Shown: in pieces, positions 54,935-63,657 of the stretch
Layout: the number at the start of each line of letters is the position of its first letter
Position numbering within the stretch: the stretch's first letter is position 1
From: Mycoplasmatota bacterium
Lineage (GTDB): Bacteria > Bacillota_I > Bacilli_A > MAG-NZ
Direction of reading: 5' to 3'
Assembly (NCBI GenBank): GCA_018394315.1
Contig: CP074575.1
Span: forward strand, 1,210,615 to 1,274,614
Length of the DNA stretch: 64,000 nucleotides
Translations under genes and position numbers: made by a program
The notes under the pieces: generated by a model
Database searches by the model: none
What the model was told of the DNA's origin: nothing
What the model saw: the letters and a program-made list of their open reading frames with translations, nothing else

Positions 54935-55047
54935 GCCTAGATAATCTAAGGATATTAATTGGTGAATTGAGACGGGTGTGATTTTGTATATAAATGATGT
55001 TTAAATTAATGAATAACTACGGGGATATTCTTGTAATTTTTATACCT

Positions 55048-55062
55048 ATTTAGCATACTATT
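55048..55062 (+). promoter_or_regulatory. sigma-G-like -10 box before the A-subunit gene
   Basis: TATTTAGCATACTAT contains a perfect CATACTA. TTGTAA lies 17 bases upstream as a poor -35. Confidence 0.45.
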
Positions 55063-55106
55063 ATCAATATTTGGAAATGATAACCTTAAGTAAAGTTGGT
55101 GATGAG

Positions 55107-56591
55107 ATGAAAAAAATTAGAACTGATATTATTAATCTTAACAAAAAAGTAGATTTACCTATGGAAGTAGAAAGCTTTAAAGGCTTATTTGCAAATAGTC
55201 ATGACTGTGTATTTACCGAAGTTATGATAAATAAAGAATTGACAGTTCATCTTGTGTTTGTAGATGGGTTAGCAAATTGTACTAATGTAATGGATTTTAT
55301 CTTAAAACCTCTCACAACATTAGAAAAATTTACGAACATAAAAGATGAGAAAAAACTTATTGATGTGATAAAAGGCGGATCGCTATATTATATATCAGTT
55401 AAAGAAACAAATGATGTTAATCTAGCTGTAGAATTACTTCTTATGGGAACTGCTGTATTGATACTTAAAGAAGCAAAGATTGCTTTTTTGTTTGAAACGA
55501 GAGGATTTGAATCGAGAAGTATTCAAGTTCCAACAGAGGAAACTAGTTTAAAAGGTTCTAAAGATGCATTTGTAGAAACGCTAAGGACAAATACAGCGAT
55601 GCTAAGAAGAAAAATGAGAACACCTGATCTTGTTATAGAAGAGCTAATCGTTGGAAAAGTTAGCAAAACTAAGGTTAGTGTTTCATATATTGATGGAATC
55701 GCTAATGATCAACTAGTAAAAAGTTTAAGAGAACGCTTAAAGAAGATTGAAACAGATCAAGTACTTTTTACAACTGTTATTGAGGAAGAAATCATTGATA
55801 GTCAGTACACTCCTTTCCCGCAGGTCGAGTATACCGAGAAACCAGATAAGTTTTGTTCTGCTCTTTTAGAAGGTCGGATTGGTATTATAATTGACGGTAT
55901 TCCATTTACGATGATAATACCAACATCAATTGTTAACTTTTTCCAGACAACTGATGATTATTCACATAACTACATTGTTGTATCAATTATTAGAGGAATA
56001 AGATACCTATTGGCTGCAGTTGCATTGATTGTTCCTGCATTTTACGTAGCCATAACAAGTTTTCATCTTGAGATGATTCCTGAAGGATTAGCCTTGTCAG
56101 TTATATCTACTGAAAAAGGCGTGCCTTTTCCAATATTTATTGAGTGTATTTTATTAAGTATCGCGTTTCAGACTTTAATAGAAGCAGGGGCAAGAATTTG
56201 GAGTAGTATTGGTGGAATGGTATCACTTGTAGGAGCACTAATTGTTGGTGAAGCTGCAATTACTGCTAACTTTATAAGTCCAGGTGTTGTGGTTGTAGTT
56301 GCTGCAGCAGCTATTGCGAACTATACTATTCCGAACAAAGATTTTGCTTTTGCCATATGGATATGGGAAATTATACTTATCTTATTAAGTAGTGTAATAG
56401 GTCTTTATGGAATGGTGATAGGAATAATATTACTTATTCACCACTGGGCACAGATGGAAGTAATGGGAGAACCGTATTTAGCGCCTTTTGCTGCGACTGA
56501 TGGAAGGAACAGTAAAGATGCAATCATTAGAAGTCTATTTGTGTTCAAAAAGAAAGAAAGTTTAGATGAACAAAGTAAAATAAATGAATAG
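55107..56591 (+). CDS. spore germination receptor A subunit (GerAA type)
   Basis: A 494-residue protein: N-terminal cytoplasmic domain (about 1-250), then four or five membrane helices, the normal GerA layout. FLFETRGFESRSIQVPTEETSLKGSKDAFVETL and RTPDLVIEELIVGK are the characteristic segments before the membrane part; the helices follow LLEGRIGIIIDGIPFTMIIPT. It is the only A subunit in the locus. The ATG at 55107 is preferred (GGTGATGAG before it); a TTG at 55071 would add 12 residues. A subunits form the oligomeric core of the receptor in the spore inner membrane. Confidence 0.93.
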   Translation: MKKIRTDIINLNKKVDLPMEVESFKGLFANSHDCVFTEVMINKELTVHLVFVDGLANCTNVMDFILKPLTTLEKFTNIKDEKKLIDVIKGGSLYYISVKETNDVNLAVELLLMGTAVLILKEAKIAFLFETRGFESRSIQVPTEETSLKGSKDAFVETLRTNTAMLRRKMRTPDLVIEELIVGKVSKTKVSVSYIDGIANDQLVKSLRERLKKIETDQVLFTTVIEEEIIDSQYTPFPQVEYTEKPDKFCSALLEGRIGIIIDGIPFTMIIPTSIVNFFQTTDDYSHNYIVVSIIRGIRYLLAAVALIVPAFYVAITSFHLEMIPEGLALSVISTEKGVPFPIFIECILLSIAFQTLIEAGARIWSSIGGMVSLVGALIVGEAAITANFISPGVVVVVAAAAIANYTIPNKDFAFAIWIWEIILILLSSVIGLYGMVIGIILLIHHWAQMEVMGEPYLAPFAATDGRNSKDAIIRSLFVFKKKESLDEQSKINE

Positions 56592-56602
56592 AGGAAATTA
56601 GA

Positions 56603-57823
56603 ATGAGAAGAACTTTAATTATTACTCTAATTTTGTTCACACTATATATATCCGCTGGGTTAGAAACAATGATTGGAGGAAGAAAAAGTATTACAGATGC
56701 TTTTTATGTCACAACTGTTGGTTTAGACAAAGCTAAAGATAAAATTAAGTTAACAATAGTAACACAATCACTAGGACCTGAAGAAGAAACTGAGTACACC
56801 AAGAAGCAAGATAAATACTTTGTAACTGAGGGAAAGACCATTTTCGAAGCCAATAGGTTCTTCACCACATTTATGGATAACAAGATATTTTGGGGTCACG
56901 TTGATTACATCTTAATATCAGAATCATTAGTTAAAAATGGACTGGATACATATCTTGATTTTTTTATGAGAGATCATGAAACAAGATTAATTGCAGAGCT
57001 GTTTATTGTAAAAGAATATAGTGCAGAAGAATCAATAAAACTGGTAATAGACTCTGGTGAAGATATAACAAACACATTACATGTATTAAAAGAGGATGTA
57101 GGGAAATTATCTGTTTCTGGATGTGTTCCTGTATATGAGGCTTTTAGTACTATTACTGATGAAAATTGTGGATCTAATGTACCTTTACTTCAAATAATTG
57201 AAGATGAAAAAGAGGAAACCGATTCAACAGATGCAAAAGAAGCAAGTGTAGCTGAAGATAATCCGAAAAGTAAAAGATTAGTTTTAGATGGATATGCACT
57301 TTTGGACCCAGAAAGTTCTGAACTAGTTGGATTTCTCACTGGAAATGATGCTAGAGGATTTAACTTTGCAATTAATAAAATTAAATCTGGGGTTATTGTA
57401 GTTGAAGATCCTGAAGGTGAAGATGTAACACTTGAAATTATTAAATCAAAGACCAAAATTATACCAAAATTCAATGGAGACAAGTTGGAAGTTACCTTTA
57501 AAACTAAATTATCAACTAATATCGCTGAAATAGACGGAAGTACTAATTTGTTTACTGATGAAAATATTGAACTCTTAATCAAACAACAAAACGAGATGGT
57601 GAAAAAAGAAGTAAAAAATGCAATAGATTTTGCTTTAAAACATAATATAGATATTTTTCCAATTAGTAAAGTTGTAGAGCGAAAATTTCCAGTAAAGTGG
57701 GATAAGATTAAGGATGACTGGCGTAAAATATTTACTGAAATTACATTTAACGTTGAAGTGGATTCACAAATTGATAGAACATATTCAATAAAAGAGCCGG
57801 TATTAAGTAGAGAGGATGGTTAG
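56603..57823 (+). CDS. spore germination receptor C subunit (GerAC type), first copy
   Basis: A 406-residue Ger(x)C-family protein. FYVTTVGLDKAKDK and FFTTFMDNKIFWGHVDYILISE are conserved N-terminal segments; the last part (KKEVKNAI ... FPVKWDKIKDDWRKIF) is the conserved C-terminal domain. A hydrophobic N-terminal segment is present, but the usual lipobox cysteine is missing, so it would be held by an uncleaved anchor. An acidic linker (EDEKEETDSTDAKEAS) is inserted near residue 205. It starts 11 bases after the A gene. Confidence 0.9.
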   Translation: MRRTLIITLILFTLYISAGLETMIGGRKSITDAFYVTTVGLDKAKDKIKLTIVTQSLGPEEETEYTKKQDKYFVTEGKTIFEANRFFTTFMDNKIFWGHVDYILISESLVKNGLDTYLDFFMRDHETRLIAELFIVKEYSAEESIKLVIDSGEDITNTLHVLKEDVGKLSVSGCVPVYEAFSTITDENCGSNVPLLQIIEDEKEETDSTDAKEASVAEDNPKSKRLVLDGYALLDPESSELVGFLTGNDARGFNFAINKIKSGVIVVEDPEGEDVTLEIIKSKTKIIPKFNGDKLEVTFKTKLSTNIAEIDGSTNLFTDENIELLIKQQNEMVKKEVKNAIDFALKHNIDIFPISKVVERKFPVKWDKIKDDWRKIFTEITFNVEVDSQIDRTYSIKEPVLSREDG

Positions 57824-58036
57824 ATGCTAAAATATATAATGATAATTGGTGCTATAAGCATTTATGAAATTTATATGATGGTAAAAAAGAGACAGATGAA
57901 GGATTTTAATGCATTCCTTATTTTTGTCCTTATTGCTTTGTTAGCAAGTTATATTCATGTGCATGACCCATTCGATGCTAGTTTATCTGAACTCCTTTTA
58001 AAACTTGTTAAATCTGAGTATTTTAAAGGAGGCTAA
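57824..58036 (+). CDS. small two-helix D-type germination protein
   Basis: A 70-residue protein with two membrane helices (about 2-18 and 29-46) and a short polar tail. It starts directly after the C-subunit stop. Small two-helix D subunits encoded in or next to germination operons are known in Bacillus species and tune receptor activity; size, topology and position fit, sequence identity was not checked. Confidence 0.75.
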   Translation: MLKYIMIIGAISIYEIYMMVKKRQMKDFNAFLIFVLIALLASYIHVHDPFDASLSELLLKLVKSEYFKGG

Positions 58037-58039
58037 TAG

Positions 58040-59140
58040 ATGGTAAAAAATAAGGGTAAAATATCAGTAAGACAGGCATTAACCTTATTTGCTATTTTAA
58101 CAATTACCCCAACGGTTAGGTTCGCAGCAAGTTCTACCGCTTTGATTGCAAAACAAGCTGCATGGTTGGTACCAACTGTTACTGCTGTTTTCCTATTTCT
58201 TATGTTATATATATTAAATATACTTTTACAAGGATATAAAAACAAATCATTTACAGAGATGATTTATGATATAACCTCTAAGTTTTGGGGAAATTTAATT
58301 ATTTTTCTTTACCTAGTTTGGATAACTATTCTGATAGCATTTTACTTAAGATTTTACTCTGAAAGACTAGTTACATCAATTTATCCAAATGTAAAAATTG
58401 ATATTTTTACAATATCTATGCTCATACTTATAGGATTTATCATTAGAAATGGAATTGTTGTTATTGCTAGAATGGGAGAGATCTCTTTCATACTTATCTC
58501 AATTGTTATTTTAGTTTTAATGATTTTTATGATTCCAACTATTAAGATTAATAATCTATTACCAATTAGTTACTTAGATATTATGCCAACTTTAAAGGCT
58601 AGTTTTTCTGGCGCGGCTTTATTTTATGTAATCTATCTGTTCTTTTTTGCTCATGAATTCACTCATCAAGAAGAGTTTTTTAAATATGGTAAGTTAACGT
58701 TACTATTTATATGGCTTATTAATACTGTAATAATTCTTGCGAGTATTGGTAACCTTGGACATGCTATAATATCAAGATCACCACTATCTTTTCTTATTGC
58801 GGTTAAACAAGTAACATTACTAGGTGTAGTGAGTGGTTTTGAGTCTATTCTTGTTGCTACATGGATTATTTCAGATTTTATAATGATTTTAGTGTTGACT
58901 TATAGCGTTTTAAATATTATCAAATCACTTTTTAAACTTTCTAGCTATAACTCATTTATAAACATTTTCTTAGTATTTTTATTTTTTATTTCTTGGATTT
59001 TAGCTAACAATGTTTTTGAACTACAAACATTATCAGTAGATGTGGTAGTTTCAGGAAATATCATTATGCAGTTTATACTTCCTATAATTATTGTAGTAAT
59101 TGCATTAATAAGAAAAAAAATAAATATTAAAACGAATTGA
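58040..59140 (+). CDS. spore germination receptor B subunit, second copy
   Basis: A 366-residue APC-type membrane protein clearly paralogous to the first B gene (GKISVRQALTLFAILTITP, RSPLSFLIAVKQVTLLG, SGFESILVATWIISDF). Spaced 3 bases from the D gene behind AAAGGAGG. Different B copies could recognise different germinants with one shared A subunit (inference). Confidence 0.9.
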   Translation: MVKNKGKISVRQALTLFAILTITPTVRFAASSTALIAKQAAWLVPTVTAVFLFLMLYILNILLQGYKNKSFTEMIYDITSKFWGNLIIFLYLVWITILIAFYLRFYSERLVTSIYPNVKIDIFTISMLILIGFIIRNGIVVIARMGEISFILISIVILVLMIFMIPTIKINNLLPISYLDIMPTLKASFSGAALFYVIYLFFFAHEFTHQEEFFKYGKLTLLFIWLINTVIILASIGNLGHAIISRSPLSFLIAVKQVTLLGVVSGFESILVATWIISDFIMILVLTYSVLNIIKSLFKLSSYNSFINIFLVFLFFISWILANNVFELQTLSVDVVVSGNIIMQFILPIIIVVIALIRKKINIKTN

Positions 59141-59150
59141 GTGAAAAAAT

Positions 59151-60383
59151 ATGATCAGAACTATTACATTAACATTATTTGTGTTTATATTATATGTTGC
59201 GACAGGTCTGGAAACCTTAGTAGGTGGAAGGATGGATATCAGTGATGCTTTTTATATTGCGACTGTAGGTCTTGATAAAGAGGATGATGAAATTCAAATG
59301 ACTATAGTAACTAAACAATATTCTCCAAAGGAAGAAACATCTCAAATAGCTAAGCAGGACAAATACTTTGTATCTGTAGGTAGAGATGTCTTTGAGGCAG
59401 CAAGAAATTTTAACTCCTTTATGGATAAGGAGACGTTTTGGGGCCATGTAAGCTATATTCTAGTATCAGAAAACTTAGCCCAGAAAGATATTGATTCAGC
59501 ACTTGACTTCTTTGTAAGAGATCATGAACACAAACTGACTTCAAATGTCCTTGTTATTAAAGATGCAAGAGCAGAAGAGGCAATAAAACTAGTTACTGAT
59601 TCTGGAGAGGATATTACTACTAAATTAAAGGTTCTATCAAAGGGAGTAGGAGCTTTATCTATTTCCAGTGAATTACCTTTGATTGACGCTTTCAATAAAA
59701 TAAATAATAAATATTGTTCATGTTATATTCCAACTCTTAAAATCGTAGAAGATCAAAAAGACGAACCAGAAGAAGAAACAAAGGAAGCATCCAACACAGA
59801 AAATGAGAAAACAGATGAGAAGACGAAAAGGTTAGTTTTAGAAGGATACGTATTCTTTGATCAAGATGATGCTAAATTGCTCTGTTCGATTGAAGGTGGT
59901 ACTGCTAGGGGGTTTAATTTTATTATAAACAAGATTAAATCTGGTGTCATAGTAGTAAAAGATCCTGACGGAGAATATGTAAATCTTGAAATTATTGATT
60001 CTAAAACAGAAATAATACCAAAGATTGAGGATGACAAAATTACAGTAAAATTGAAGACTAAAATGAATAGCAACATTAGTGAGATTCACGGAGAGGTGGA
60101 TATTTTTAAGGCTGATATAATTGAAGGCTTAGTAAACCAGCAAAACGATATTATTAAAGCAGAAATGCAGAGTGTAATTGGCTTAGTTAAGGAGTATAAT
60201 TCAGATTTATTTGATTTGAGTAGTGTCATTAATCATAAATATCCCAAAAAGTGGGACAAAATAAAAGATAACTGGCGTGAAGTATTTAAAGATATTAAAT
60301 TTGAAATAGAAGTTGAATCAAAGATTAATAGAACTTATTCCATTAAAAAACCAGCTCTAAGTAGAGAAAAAGAGAAGAAATAA
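59151..60383 (+). CDS. spore germination receptor C subunit, second copy
   Basis: A 410-residue paralogue of the first C gene (FYIATVGLDKEDDE, FWGHVSYILVSE, RGFNFIINKIKSGVIVV). It likewise has a hydrophobic N-terminus without a lipobox cysteine (YVATGLETLVGG) and an acidic Glu/Lys linker near residue 210. It begins 10 bases after the second B gene; the ribosome binding site is poor (TTGAGTGAAAA). Confidence 0.9.
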   Translation: MIRTITLTLFVFILYVATGLETLVGGRMDISDAFYIATVGLDKEDDEIQMTIVTKQYSPKEETSQIAKQDKYFVSVGRDVFEAARNFNSFMDKETFWGHVSYILVSENLAQKDIDSALDFFVRDHEHKLTSNVLVIKDARAEEAIKLVTDSGEDITTKLKVLSKGVGALSISSELPLIDAFNKINNKYCSCYIPTLKIVEDQKDEPEEETKEASNTENEKTDEKTKRLVLEGYVFFDQDDAKLLCSIEGGTARGFNFIINKIKSGVIVVKDPDGEYVNLEIIDSKTEIIPKIEDDKITVKLKTKMNSNISEIHGEVDIFKADIIEGLVNQQNDIIKAEMQSVIGLVKEYNSDLFDLSSVINHKYPKKWDKIKDNWREVFKDIKFEIEVESKINRTYSIKKPALSREKEKK

Positions 60384-60404
60384 TATTCGGATTGGAGCAG
60401 GTTT

Positions 60405-61490
60405 ATGTTTAGAAATAAGGGTAAAATATCAGTAAGGCAAGTAATGATTATTCTTATAATAACTGTATATACACCATCTATAAGGTTTATAGCTAGAGCA
60501 ACTTCCTATTCTGCAAAACAAGCATCATGGCTTTCTCCAATTATTGCCTTTGGAGTTTATGTGATAATGCTATTTATTCTTAATAGATTTTATAAGAAAT
60601 ATAAAAACAAAAACTTTTCTGAAGTAATTCTTGATAACACCCCAAAATTAATCGGAAAAACGATTATTGTTATCTATATTATTTCGATTACTTTATTACT
60701 AGTTCTTTATATAAGATATTTTGGTGAACGATTTGTAACAGCACTTTATCCAAATGTAGATATCAATATTTTTATCATATCTATTTTATTAATAGTAGCG
60801 TTTATGATTAGAAGTGGAATAGTTGTTATTGCTAGGATGAGTGAATTGATGTTTATCATTATGACAATTATTTTTGTTTCATTAATGTTTATAATGGTTC
60901 CAAACGTTCAATTGGAGAATGTGACGCCAATATCCACTTTAGATATAATTCCAGTTTTTAAAGGGAGTATTGTAACAATTGCATTAAGCTATTTACCATT
61001 TTATTTTTTCTTTAGTCATGAATGGTCTCAGAATGATAAGTTCTTAAAGCATGGAATTATGGCGGGTTTATATATTTTAATTATAGAAGTGTTAATTATT
61101 TTCGTAAGTGTTGGCTTAATGGGATCAACTGTCATTTCTAGGTCACCGTTATCTTTTTTTATAGCGGTAAAAAATATAAATCTACTAGGTGAAATAAGCG
61201 GATTTGAATCAATCTTGGTGTCTACATGGATTCTTACCGATTTTGTTATCTTAATTGTCTATACTTATAGTGCATTAAATATGATTAAGTCCTTATTTAA
61301 TCTTGGAGATTTTAAACCTTTTATTAATATATATATCTTTATTACATATTTACTAACGTGGATAATTGCGAAGAATGTTTTTGAACTTCAAGATTGGGGA
61401 GCTCAATTTGCAGTTTATATGAATATAAACGTCCTAATTGTAATACCTGTAATCATTTTCATGATAGGAAAGGTTAGAAAAGTGGTATAA
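60405..61490 (+). CDS. spore germination receptor B subunit, third copy
   Basis: A 361-residue paralogue of the other two B genes (GKISVRQVMIILIITVYTPS, RSPLSFFIAVKNINLLG, SGFESILVSTWILTDF). It ends the operon without A, C or D genes after it. GGAGCAGG precedes the ATG. No clear terminator is seen in the 170 bases before recG, where an AT-rich stretch with TATAAT-like sequence (TTATAATATT) probably starts the recG transcript. Confidence 0.9.
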   Translation: MFRNKGKISVRQVMIILIITVYTPSIRFIARATSYSAKQASWLSPIIAFGVYVIMLFILNRFYKKYKNKNFSEVILDNTPKLIGKTIIVIYIISITLLLVLYIRYFGERFVTALYPNVDINIFIISILLIVAFMIRSGIVVIARMSELMFIIMTIIFVSLMFIMVPNVQLENVTPISTLDIIPVFKGSIVTIALSYLPFYFFFSHEWSQNDKFLKHGIMAGLYILIIEVLIIFVSVGLMGSTVISRSPLSFFIAVKNINLLGEISGFESILVSTWILTDFVILIVYTYSALNMIKSLFNLGDFKPFINIYIFITYLLTWIIAKNVFELQDWGAQFAVYMNINVLIVIPVIIFMIGKVRKVV

Positions 61491-61662
61491 GAACTATTAG
61501 GAACCCTTATTTTTAGAAGTAATATTTTAAAATATACATGAGAATGAACTTATTTGTTTAGCGCTCAAATCGGTTTATTCTTTTTAGTTTTTTTGCTATA
61601 TGAAGTTTTAAATATTCATTCTCACATGTTATAATATTAATAGTAAATTTTGGGGAAAAAGT

Positions 61663-63624
61663 ATGCAAAATGAAAGTTTAACAAAACTAGATGGTGTAGG
61701 TTTAAGGACTCAAGAGAAGTTCCTTTTAAACTCTATTAAAGATGTGAAGGATTTAATCGAATATTTTCCGTATAATTTTGTTGATTACAAGGTTGGTTTA
61801 AACCAAGACAAAGCAACTGTAATAGGAGTTATAGCCACCATGCCAGTAAGTCTATTCATTAAAAAGAAGATGAATAAGATGACATTTAAGCTACAGCTTG
61901 AGGATAGAATAATTGATATTTTAATCTTTAATCGACAATTTATTAAGAACTTATTAACTGTAGGTAAAAAGATTACAGTGTCTGGTAAATATAATCCTAA
62001 TAATAATCAATTGGTTGCGGCAGAGATTCTGTTTAAATATGAAAGATTAAAACCAATTTATTCATTAAAAGAATTATCCTTATCCACCTTTCGAAAAGCA
62101 CTTAAAAGTGCTATAAAGATTTATTCGAGTGAAATGAAAGAAACATTACCGGAATATTTACTTAAAAAGTATAAACTGATTTCTTATAAAGATATGATTC
62201 GTATAGCCCACTACCCAAATTCTATTGATGAAATCAAACATTTGAAAAGAAGAGTTAAATACGAAGAATTACTTAAGTACCAACTTAAATTACAATATAG
62301 TCACTTTACCAATAAACTATCAAGTAAAATAAATATACATTACGATATTGACGCTATAAATACATTTATTGATTCTTTGCCATTTGAGTTAACAACTTCA
62401 CAAAAAGATGCGCTAGAAGAAATTTTGGAGAATATGAACTCTGATTATACAATGAGTAGGTTACTTCAAGGTGATGTTGGAAGCGGGAAGACCATTGTAG
62501 CGATAATTGCATTTTACGCTGCATATACTGCTGGTTATCAATCAGCATTTATGGCACCCACCGAGATTTTAGCTGAACAGCATTACCATAAAGTTATAAA
62601 GTTATTACCTACTCTAAATATCAAATTATTAACTTCATCAATAAATAAGAAAGATCGACTTCAAGTACTTAGTGATCTTAAAAAAGGAGTTATAGACATA
62701 ATTATTGGTACGCATTCATTGTTTCAAGATGTGGTTGAATATAACAACTTAGGTTTAGTTATAACAGATGAGCAACATCGCTTTGGAGTAGAACAAAGAC
62801 AAAAATTACGTAAGAAGGGTTTTTCTCCAGACGTATTACACATGAGCGCAACTCCTATTCCAAGAACACTCGCAATTACGTTATTTGGAGATATGGATAT
62901 ATCCACTATTAAAGAATTACCTAAAGGAAGAAAAAAAATTACTACGAAATATGTTAAAGATAAAGAATTAGATAAGGTAATTGATTTTATTAAACAGGAA
63001 ATAAAATTAGGAAGACAAGCTTACATAGTTACTGCTTTAATTACTGAGTCAGAAAAGATCGACTTACAAAATGCAGTTGATATATATGAAATAATTAAAG
63101 ATAAGCTTGATGGAAGAGTTGGTTTATTACATGGTAAGATGAAAAGTAGTGTAAAGGAAGAAGTAATGAACGACTTTAAGAATCGCAATATTGATTGTTT
63201 AGTTTCAACAACAGTTATTGAAGTCGGAGTAGATGTACCAAATGCTTCAGTAATGGTAATTATTGATGCTGATAGATTTGGGCTAAGCCAATTGCATCAA
63301 TTAAGAGGAAGAATTGGTCGTGGTGAGTATAATAGTTATTGCTTTTTGATTTCTAGTAATAAATCAGATAAAGCTGTCAAACGACTTAAGACAATTGAAA
63401 AGATATCAGATGGGTTTGAATTAAGTGAAGCGGATTTGAAATTACGAGGTCCAGGTGATTTTTTCGGTGTAAGACAATCTGGATATCCCAATTTTAAATA
63501 TGCTGACATAGTAGAGGATATGAGTATTTTATTAATTGCACGCGAAGATGCTAAAGAAATAGTGTATAATATAAACGATGAGAATAATAAAGTTCTTAAA
63601 GAATATTTAAAAAATAATTTTTAA
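61663..63624 (+). CDS. recG: ATP-dependent DNA helicase RecG
   Basis: A 653-residue helicase that remodels stalled forks and branched DNA. N-terminal wedge/OB domain (about 1-200), then the motor: LQGDVGSGKT (Walker A), PTEILAEQH, DEQHRFG (DEAH-type), SATPIPRTLA, TTVIEVGVDVPNA and QLRGRIGRG, and the C-terminal GPGDFFGVRQSG. Slightly shorter than the usual 680. A weak site (GGGGAAAAAGT) precedes the ATG. plsX follows after 33 bases, as in Bacillus but without fapR between them. Confidence 0.95.
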   Translation: MQNESLTKLDGVGLRTQEKFLLNSIKDVKDLIEYFPYNFVDYKVGLNQDKATVIGVIATMPVSLFIKKKMNKMTFKLQLEDRIIDILIFNRQFIKNLLTVGKKITVSGKYNPNNNQLVAAEILFKYERLKPIYSLKELSLSTFRKALKSAIKIYSSEMKETLPEYLLKKYKLISYKDMIRIAHYPNSIDEIKHLKRRVKYEELLKYQLKLQYSHFTNKLSSKINIHYDIDAINTFIDSLPFELTTSQKDALEEILENMNSDYTMSRLLQGDVGSGKTIVAIIAFYAAYTAGYQSAFMAPTEILAEQHYHKVIKLLPTLNIKLLTSSINKKDRLQVLSDLKKGVIDIIIGTHSLFQDVVEYNNLGLVITDEQHRFGVEQRQKLRKKGFSPDVLHMSATPIPRTLAITLFGDMDISTIKELPKGRKKITTKYVKDKELDKVIDFIKQEIKLGRQAYIVTALITESEKIDLQNAVDIYEIIKDKLDGRVGLLHGKMKSSVKEEVMNDFKNRNIDCLVSTTVIEVGVDVPNASVMVIIDADRFGLSQLHQLRGRIGRGEYNSYCFLISSNKSDKAVKRLKTIEKISDGFELSEADLKLRGPGDFFGVRQSGYPNFKYADIVEDMSILLIAREDAKEIVYNINDENNKVLKEYLKNNF

Positions 63625-63657
63625 AAAAATGATTTGTAACATTACTAGGAGGAAATT

